From Hyphodiscus hymeniophilus (taxonomy: Eukaryota > Ascomycota > Leotiomycetes > Helotiales > Hyphodiscaceae), in assembly GCA_016508695.1 (NCBI GenBank), contig VNKQ01000008.1:1302001-1366000 (forward strand): a stretch of DNA of 64,000 nucleotides. The letters are read 5' to 3'. The position numbers were made by a program, and so were the translations under genes. The notes below the pieces were generated by a model, which did no database searches, was not told where the DNA came from, and saw only the letters and a program-made list of their open reading frames with translations. Positions 57,569 through 64,000 of this stretch are shown one piece after another (position 1 is the stretch's first letter; every line of letters starts with the position of its first letter).

Positions 57569-58677
57569 ATGGGCAATTCATGAAGTCGAAATTTCCCTCC
57601 AGCTCCTCAATTCACGGAGAAGGACATACCTGATCAAGCCGGCAAAGTATTTATCCCCACACATTCTCAAAATATCCAACTAACAACACAGGTCTTTATT
57701 GTCACTGGCTCTTCCGGTGGGTTGGGCAAAGAGCTTGCCCAAATCCTCTACTCTCATAATGCAAAAGTGTACGTCGCCGCGCGCTCCCAATCTAAAGCCG
57801 AATCCGCCATCTCTTCCATGAAGACTGCCTACCCCGAGTCCACTGGCGAACTTGTTTACCTCCACCTCGATCTCGACGACCTGACCACGATCAAGAAATC
57901 CGCAGCCGAGTTCCTGAGCAAGGAGACCAAGCTTGACGTGCTGTGGAACAATGCAGGCGTTATGGCGCCGCCTCAGGGGAGCAAGACGAAACAGGGCTAT
58001 GAGTTGCAGCTGGGGACCAACAATCTTGCGCCGTTCTTGTTTACGAAGTTGTTGACGCCAACCCTGGCTGCTACTGCTAAGACGAGTCCACCGGGAGGTG
58101 TGAGGGTTGTTTGGGTTTCTTCCGCTGGTGCAGAGTTATTCACGCCGACCGGTGGGATAGACATGGCAAACCTGGATTACAAAATGGAAAAAAAAACATT
58201 TGGCACAAGTACGGAGTGAGTAAGGCTGGCAATATTTTCCATGGCAAGGAGTATGCCAAGCTACACGCGGGAGATGGAATTATCAGTGTTGTAAGTTCGG
58301 TATTCGAGGCTGGTAGAACAACATGCTGACTACTCAGGCTCTTCATCCTGGGAATCTCAAGTCAGACCTTGTGCGACATATGCCAGCATGGCAGAAATAT
58401 CTCGCTGATTACATTTTATACACACCTATTCATGGTGCTTATACGGAGCTATTCGCTGGTCTGTCACCTGATGTTACGCCTGAGAAGAACGGCGCCTGGA
58501 GTAAGTCGATTTCCAATTAACCAAGCCTCTCTAATATGAACAGTCGGACCATGGGGTCGTTACGTGCCACTCCGCAAAGATATCGAGGCAGCCGCTAAGT
58601 CTGAGTCTGAAGGAGGCACTGGGGTAGCATCTAAATTCTGGGAATGGACCGAAGAACAAGTCAAGCCCTACGCTTAA
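57569..58677 (+). pseudogene. Short-chain dehydrogenase with premature stop and frame break
   Basis: Exon segments 57569-57646, 57692-58290, 58338-58500 and 58544-58677 are intact (introns of 45, 47 and 43 nt) and cover a complete SDR of about 324 aa: VFIVTGSSGGLGKELA (dinucleotide loop), NNAGVMAPP, SSAGAELFT and the YGVSKAGN active-site Tyr/Lys. Two lesions exist. Codon 5 is TGA (57581-57583) within MGNS-stop-SRNFPPAPQ, where relatives of this type have Trp. Second, one base is missing at the A9/TTT stretch 58188-58201, after DYKMEKK, shifting the frame so TFWHKYG is lost. The frameshift alone could be a base-call error, as elsewhere in this window; the stop could not. I therefore call a probable pseudogene. 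It converges on the formamidase gene. Confidence 0.75.
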
Positions 58678-58790
58678 ACTTGTCTTCTCATTCATGTATG
58701 TTACAAGACCTTAGTTCAAGCATATTGGACACTCAAGCCCCGCTCTATCTTCATGATGCCCTACACCCTGCCTCCAGTCTAACACAGGGT

Positions 58791-59780
58791 TTACACATAA
58801 GGTTTCCCAACAAAAATGCTCAACGGCAGACTACACGCGACGGCAAAATTGGGCATGTCGACGATTTCCGCAATCTTCAAGTCCGCCGCCACGCTCGCCA
58901 ACATATAACTCTCGTCCCGGCTCAAACCCTTCTCACCCATAAGCCAATCAATCAACCCCCTCAACGCCTTCCTACTCGCCTGCAGCAAATCCGCATCAAT
59001 GCCCAGCGCAGCATACTCGCCCTTTCCCTGGACCCTACTTTTGACCATCTCATCCGTCTCTGCAGGCGTGAGATAATGCGGGCTCTTGACCCACGGCTTC
59101 CCCTTCTCCACGGACAAACGAATGGTGGCCTTCATAGGGGTCTCGATCGCCGTCCCGCAACTTTCACCATCGCCCTGTGCGGCGTGGCCGTCTCCGCAAG
59201 AGAACAACGCTCCTTTGACCTTGACAGGTAGATACAGGACGCTGCCTTCGGTGATGTGTTTCGTGTCAATGTTCCCGCCTGTGTCGTAGGGTGGGATGGT
59301 ACTGTACTCTCCAGCTGCCTCATGGGCTATCCCTACTACGCCGAGGAATGGTTTGATAGGGATGTGGATCCCCTCTTTGAACACCGTGTAGCCCTCCGCC
59401 TTGTGCGTCTCCAAATCCCAGATCTTCAGCGCATGCCCCGGGAACTCATCCGCGAGTAGTCCGAACCCGATACTGCCCGGGAGGATGGCCGTCCATCCAT
59501 AACTCGCCGTCTCCAACCTCAGAAACTCGACCTTCAGTATGTCGCCGGGCTCTGCTCCGTTGACGAAGATCGGACCGTGTGCGGGATCGCCGAGCGCGAG
59601 GTTGAAGTTCGGCACATCCTCTGCGGTGGATGTCGCCGTGAACTGATTGTGTCCTCCATCAAGCAGGTCGAAGGAGACCTCGCTGCCGGAGTCTACTGTG
59701 TGGATTGGCTTGAGGGCATTGTCCCATTTCAGGTGGACGTGGGAGTGGTTTGACTTCGAGACGTGGAACGAGTGCGCCAT
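58791..59780 (-). CDS. Acetamidase/formamidase
   Basis: A single exon of 329 aa starting MAHSFHVSKSNHSHVHLKWD. The FmdA/AmdA family blocks are present: VNGAEPGDILKVEFL, FGLLADEFPG, AHEAAGEYSTIPPYDTGGN, GALFSCGDGHAAQGDGESCG, and SPHYLTPAETDEM. The GDGHAAQGDGE loop is the metal/substrate site of this zinc-dependent amidohydrolase family. Enzyme: releases ammonia and formate or acetate from formamide or acetamide, so it supplies nitrogen. The N-terminal half lacks a signal peptide, so it is cytosolic. The gene lies tail-to-tail with the SDR relic, 113 bp apart. Fungal homologues are usually under nitrogen-catabolite control; no GATA cluster was confirmed here. Confidence 0.93.
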   Translation of the reverse strand: MAHSFHVSKSNHSHVHLKWDNALKPIHTVDSGSEVSFDLLDGGHNQFTATSTAEDVPNFNLALGDPAHGPIFVNGAEPGDILKVEFLRLETASYGWTAILPGSIGFGLLADEFPGHALKIWDLETHKAEGYTVFKEGIHIPIKPFLGVVGIAHEAAGEYSTIPPYDTGGNIDTKHITEGSVLYLPVKVKGALFSCGDGHAAQGDGESCGTAIETPMKATIRLSVEKGKPWVKSPHYLTPAETDEMVKSRVQGKGEYAALGIDADLLQASRKALRGLIDWLMGEKGLSRDESYMLASVAADLKIAEIVDMPNFAVACSLPLSIFVGKPYV

Positions 59781-60430
59781 GCTGGCGTGAGAAGCTGTGA
59801 AGAGCAGGAAGCTGGAGTGAGAAAATGGGAGAAAGCAGGAACACAGAGAGTGGGGAGCATAAGCTTAAAGGTGAGATTTTGAAGCAGGTGTCGGACTTGT
59901 TCAGTAGTGGGGTAATGTGGCGCTCAGATAAGACGGACATCGGAGATTTACGTGCATGAGAAAATTCGATCCATTTTCGATATTGAAATACGAAGGAGGA
60001 GGAATAGAAGTCAATATGATATTCCTCGACAAGAGAATGCATCTCCATGCCTTCAGACCCATGAGTAGAACAGGAATAGGAAGAAGGGTAACGAACAGTC
60101 GCTTAGGAGACTCATCCCACTTAGCTGGTCACTCGCAATTTTTGAATAGGTTGCGAACTGTGTCGGAATCCAAATCATGCGAAACAGATTTCGTGCCCTT
60201 CACGCGAAGTAAACAAACATGAAGACCTGCCTGCGTAGAACTTCCTTGTCTGTGGTTACCTTACCGACCGGAGGACGTGTCGAGAGCAGTTCCGACGCCC
60301 GCGTCACGGGACAAACATTCCTTTCCTTTTCCTTTCCTAGAATTCCAATATCTCAGGGCGCCCGCCGAAGACGAGACCATTCATAACTTGGTTGTTCTTG
60401 GGTTCAGAGAAGATGCTAACATCGAGACTC

Positions 60431-60437
<7 letters not shown>

Positions 60438-60467
<30 letters not shown>
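60438..60467 (+). repeat. Thirty-base guanine homopolymer
   Basis: An uninterrupted run of G from 60438 to 60467. Real tracts this long are rare and unstable; the length may be an assembly artefact or filler. Confidence 0.9.
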
Positions 60468-60469
<2 letters not shown>

Positions 60470-61130
60470 GGGCTGTGGCTGTGGCTGTGTCTTCTTCTGG
60501 CTCGTGCTGCAGTAGGCAAGGCAAGGTAGGTTCCAAGTTGGTGTATTTGACAGCATGAACAGAGGGCACAAGTATGAGGTGCGAGGAAATCATTGATGAT
60601 TCTGTCTCTCTGCTCGGCTTTTGCAACTCGCCTCCTATCGACTCGGCGAAGGTAGGTAGAGTAGGGTACCGACGGTACCTACTCGTAGTCTCATAGTCTC
60701 GTACTCTCGTACTCTCGTATTCCATAGATCCTTCCTTGGTCCTCCTTGCCATGTGAGTGGCTAATGGCTATGGAGCATCCTGATCTGATCGGCCTCGCAG
60801 CGTGGGGAAGTGTCTCAAGAAGGAAACTCGATTGTTAGCGGCGACATGGATCTCCTGCGGCGTCCGTACTGCTGGTATCTATCCCAGACTGATGCAATAT
60901 TGTATCTGGAGTCTGCATCTTCGACTCGAGACAACCAAATCTCCAATTCCCGAGAGTCTGGTTCTGGCCCCAAGACCATAAATAGGTGCAAGCAAGGACT
61001 CGGCGATCAGGAAACGCTGCGTGCTGGGACAAGTATTCAGATTCAGAAAAGGGGTCGGATCTTCGTGATAACATAACACCCATCAACATCCAATCATATG
61101 GTGCCAATAGCCATATCAACGGCTCTCAAG

Positions 61131-61170
61131 TGCTACTACAGACTACAGACTACAGAGTACAGACTACAGT
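61131..61170 (+). repeat. ACTACAG short tandem array
   Basis: Four imperfect copies of ACTACAG (with one GAGTACAG variant) in a row. A minisatellite-like local repeat. Confidence 0.75.
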
Positions 61171-62200
61171 AGTATCAACAGTATCTGTCGGCGACCTGTC
61201 ATACCACTGCTTAGACACCTCAGGCAACAGGCAACAATACTCCAAATCTTACTGAACAGGGTTCCCAACTTCTCAAGAGTCAAGACTCGATGTGGCCCGT
61301 CCTCTCCTGGTATTTTCCCACATTTGATACACCAATCCTGCCTATCATCCACTATCCTGCGCTATCCTGCCGACCGTGGCGTGTCCTCGTTATCTCTCTT
61401 CCTCTCTCGGCCCTGTGATTCGGCCTTCCGCGTGCCCCCCTAAACCCCCCCCATCTTTTTCAGAGATACGGCTTGGGGAGTTAGTCGGGACCCGGGGATT
61501 CCATTATTGACTTGAACTTCTCTACGGAGGCATTCCAGACTCTCACGGTACAACATGGCCCTCCTCCTGCCAATAAGAGGTGGTCGTGGTTACTCAAATC
61601 ATCAAACGATCATTATATCCGCAGCCAACACCTCAACATCAGGCAGCCGAATAAACCTCACCAACGGTGCCAACTCTTTTACTCCCACGAGCATATCACA
61701 AGCCATCTGACGAGAGAACACATCAACCCGGGCGATATCCCACGAAACACCTTCGTCCAGTCAGCATCCAGACTCCACCGTCCACTACTATCATTAGCCA
61801 CAGCCTTGTATTCCAACCTCCTATCACCCGTAAATCTCACCGTCTCACGACCTGGCTTCTTACTCTTTATCTTTCACCTCTTCTACCTCTTTCCTCTAGT
61901 CCATTCGAAATTGACTTAAACCCCCTTCCAGCGCAATCGACGAATCCAATTATCAGTCAGGGCCCTAGGACATTCCTCGCTTCAGAGTCCTCAAGACGTT
62001 CCAGAACATCATCTGTGCGACACACGACTACCCGCATCTCGAGTCTTGACATGCCGCTGCGCATGCGCCATCTTCACTCAAACTTCCTTCTTGAAGGCTC
62101 ATGGTCACCCAAATCCATTGACGATATCTCACATACGACTGCGAAGCCTCCCTCTCCCCCGCTCGTCCCTCTGCGGAGGTAGACGGGCGCGGCCTCGAAG

Positions 62201-63795
62201 ATGTCTCTCTACTCCCCGCCCCCCGCCGCACGATCTTTCCACGACGACAAAGCAACCCTTCTGGTGTGCTGGTGGTGTACATGCTTCTCTGCTGTCATAA
62301 TAATATTCAGAGTTTGTGGGAGGTATATAAGAACAGAGAAGTTGTTTAGGGAGGACTGGTTGGCTTTCGCATGTCTGATTCCGCTCTTTACAAGACAAGC
62401 ATTGGTGCATGTCATTTTGCTCTATGGCACGAACAATGTGGTTACGACTGGACTTTCAGATGAGGAGATCTACCATCGATCCGTTGGGAGTAGACTGGTG
62501 CTGGCGTCGAGGATCTTCTATGCGGCTACGTGAGTACCGAGACTCGGTATCTAAACTCATTCACTGATTATGACAGACTTTGGATGCTCAAACTCACCAT
62601 CAGTGAATTCTTCAAACGACTCACATTTACGATTTGGAGACGCTCATATGAGATGACGCTTCAATTCATTAGATGGTTCTTGTTGGCGACATTCATAGCA
62701 GTCATAATCGCGGACCTTGGAGAATGCCATCCGGTCACTCACTACTGGCAGGTGGTGCCAGATCCCGGAGGGGCTTGTCGACAAGGCTACGCGCAGCTTC
62801 TCACCATGGGAACAGCCAACGTAATCACCGATCTCCTTTTGGTGGTATTCCCCATCCCGATCATCATACGCTCTAAGATGGGGGTGAAGAGGAAGATCCA
62901 ACTCGTGCTTCTGTTCGCTGGCTCGCTTCTGCCGGCTGGGACGACGCTGTTCAGAATACCGAAAACCATTGATAGGAATGGGAGCCAACAATATCGATCC
63001 TTGTTGGCATCAATTGAGATTCTATTTGCCACGGCGGTAGCTAACGCTTTGGTCTTGGGATCCTTTGTTAGAGATAAGGGAGTGAAGAAACAGAGGTGGA
63101 AGCTTGGGTCACTGAGCGAAAGTCTCGACCGAACGACAAGTCGGAGAGGTACTGCTGCAAGGCAGTGGGGTAGTGATGAGGACTTAGTACGAGATCTCGG
63201 TCTGGGGGTAGATCCCGAACTTCGAGGCCCTACAGTGGCGAATCCAAGGCCAGCTCCTATGGCGGTGGTGGGAAATCATCCTGTGAAGCAGCCGGAAGGA
63301 GGACAGCCAGAATGGCATTTCCCTGAAGGGAGGAGTTCCACGAGTGAAGATTTGGATATGATCAAACACTTCGGAGGAAACCATAGTCCAGGCGGTGCTT
63401 TATCGACTTTGTCGCCGAGGAAGGTATCGTTCTTCGATGTTGGCGGGTTACTGGAGGAGGATTCTCAACGGCGGAGAGTTAGTTCCACGAGGACGACGAC
63501 GGATACGGATGGTGAGAGCTCGAGTCACGCTCCTTTGCAATGGACGCCGTCTTATGAGCAAGGTTTATCGCCTGCACCGCCTCGGAGGGGATCTTCGGCT
63601 TTGCTGCAGGATATCGGCGGATTGCTAGGTCCTCGCTCGCCAAGAAAGGAATCTTCGTTCCGAGGGTACGAACTGCAAACCATCCCCCAAGAACATCCTT
63701 CGACGAACTCCTCCCACGATGCATTTCCACGACGAAAATTGTCGACGCAGCAGAGCACGCTTTCGTTGATGGATATCGGAGGACTACTGAAATGA
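62201..63795 (+). CDS. PTH11-like rhodopsin-type integral membrane protein
   Basis: Exons 62201-62529 and 62577-63795 (47-nt intron, phase 2) give 515 aa. Hydrophobic segments appear at about 20-38 (LLVCWWCTCFSAVIIIF), 50-75, 100-115, 135-160 (FLLATFIAVIIADLGE), 185-205 (NVITDLLLVVFPIPIII) and 215-265. A conserved cluster CHPVTHYWQVVPDPGGACRQG matches the extracellular loop of the fungal rhodopsin/PTH11-like family. No CFEM domain precedes it. The C-terminal 250 residues are cytosolic and disordered, Ser/Arg-rich, with three near-repeats of the type FFDVGGLLEEDS, LLQDIGGLLGPRSPRK and LMDIGGLLK. Likely a surface receptor or sensor; ligand unknown. Confidence 0.85.
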
Positions 63796-64000
63796 AAAGC
63801 TTTTATTCCGGGGAATGATGGCCTGTATAGGAAAAAGACGCAGCGATCCTGTGTTCATGTAATATTTATGAGGTATGAAAAAGGGGGGCTCTGGAGTTCG
63901 GTGCTAGGCATACATCACACGGCAAGTGTCGATACGGGTTGGATTGTTGATGCTGTGCTAGATACCACTGCGGTTGCAGCGCTTTTTGCGGTTCTCTTAC
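63796..64000. other. 3' end of window, downstream of the PTH11-like gene
   Basis: About 200 bases of trailing sequence with no coding signal; probable 3' untranslated and intergenic sequence. Confidence 0.5.

Larger units (their letters stand above)
59781..62200. other. Long intergenic region with simple repeats and a G tract
   Basis: 2.4 kb with no supported gene. It includes a 30-base G run at 60438-60467, GGCTGTGGCTGTGGCTGTG, a CTCGTACT tandem near 60700 and an ACTACAG tandem near 61135-61170. The last 600 bases are C/T-rich and likely hold promoter and leader of the PTH11-like gene. ORFs at 61512-61919 and 61667-62182 overlap each other and are best read as leader. Confidence 0.5.

Noticed and set aside
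60337..60558. Poly-Gly and poly-Pro ORFs across the G tract
   Set aside because: They arise only from translating the 30-base G run.
61512..62182. Two overlapping ORFs before the PTH11-like gene
   Set aside because: They overlap in different frames and are Pro/Ser/Thr-rich like leader sequence; likely 5' untranslated.
1..64000. tRNA, rRNA or CRISPR-like elements
   Set aside because: I looked for T-loop and anticodon patterns and for spaced repeats and saw none, though a covariance search was not possible.

Overview
This window looks like nuclear DNA of a filamentous ascomycete (Pezizomycotina). Genes lie on both strands and carry short GT-AG introns, mostly 43-70 nt, often with CTAAC or CTGAC branch sites. 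The gene content is typical of the group: a Zn2Cys6 activator, a PTH11-like receptor, a tubulin cofactor D, an INCENP, a PF10337/PF10334-type transporter and an Rds1/LsdA ferritin-like protein. A leotiomycete is a reasonable guess, but it is an inference from gene style. I see no operons, CRISPR arrays, viral genes or complete transposons.

Layout, left to right. 1-6.9 kb: a conserved membrane protein, a stretch with three diverged copies of a ~60-bp repeat, a small Myb-like gene flanked and invaded by a TGTCGACA-rich repeat, and a RING-type protein on the minus strand. 6.9-14 kb: a secreted ferritin-like protein, the Nma111 nuclear HtrA protease, a duplicated ~120-bp non-coding block, and a second Myb-like gene on the minus strand. 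15-19.1 kb: a Zn2Cys6 activator followed in tandem by an aldehyde dehydrogenase, the best candidate for a small regulator-enzyme module. 20.4-22.4 kb: two poorly known genes. 22.7-30 kb: a large transporter facing IST1, then a mitochondrial-type acyl-CoA dehydrogenase facing INCENP. 36-44.9 kb: a J-domain protein, a GDSL/SGNH esterase and an SS18-like (SSXT) Q-rich protein. 45.4-47.5 kb: an arylamine N-acetyltransferase converging on a beta-carbonic anhydrase that is split into four short exons and easy to miss. 48.8-52.7 kb: a cytochrome-b5-like membrane protein, a secreted GH99-like hydrolase and a small unknown ORF. 52.9-59.8 kb: tubulin cofactor D facing a damaged short-chain dehydrogenase, which converges on a formamidase/acetamidase. 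62.2-63.8 kb: a PTH11-like receptor.

Cell roles. Several genes are housekeeping: Aurora-kinase scaffold (INCENP), ESCRT-III regulator (IST1), tubulin folding (TBCD), chaperone cofactor, CO2 hydration, protein quality control and a possible SWI/SNF subunit. Others are accessory: esterase, GH99-like hydrolase, NAT, ALDH, formamidase, transporter and receptor.

A technical pattern matters to any reader. Six genes have a single break in reading frame, and in each the summed exon length becomes a multiple of three if exactly one base is missing. Several breaks sit in mononucleotide runs. I read most of these as base-calling deletions rather than decay. The short-chain dehydrogenase also has an in-frame stop at codon 5, so it is the one convincing pseudogene. 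I found no strong candidate for a wholly new biological system. The most interesting leads are the TGTCGACA repeat family, the two Myb-like nuclear proteins, and the activator-ALDH pair with its altered cofactor motif.
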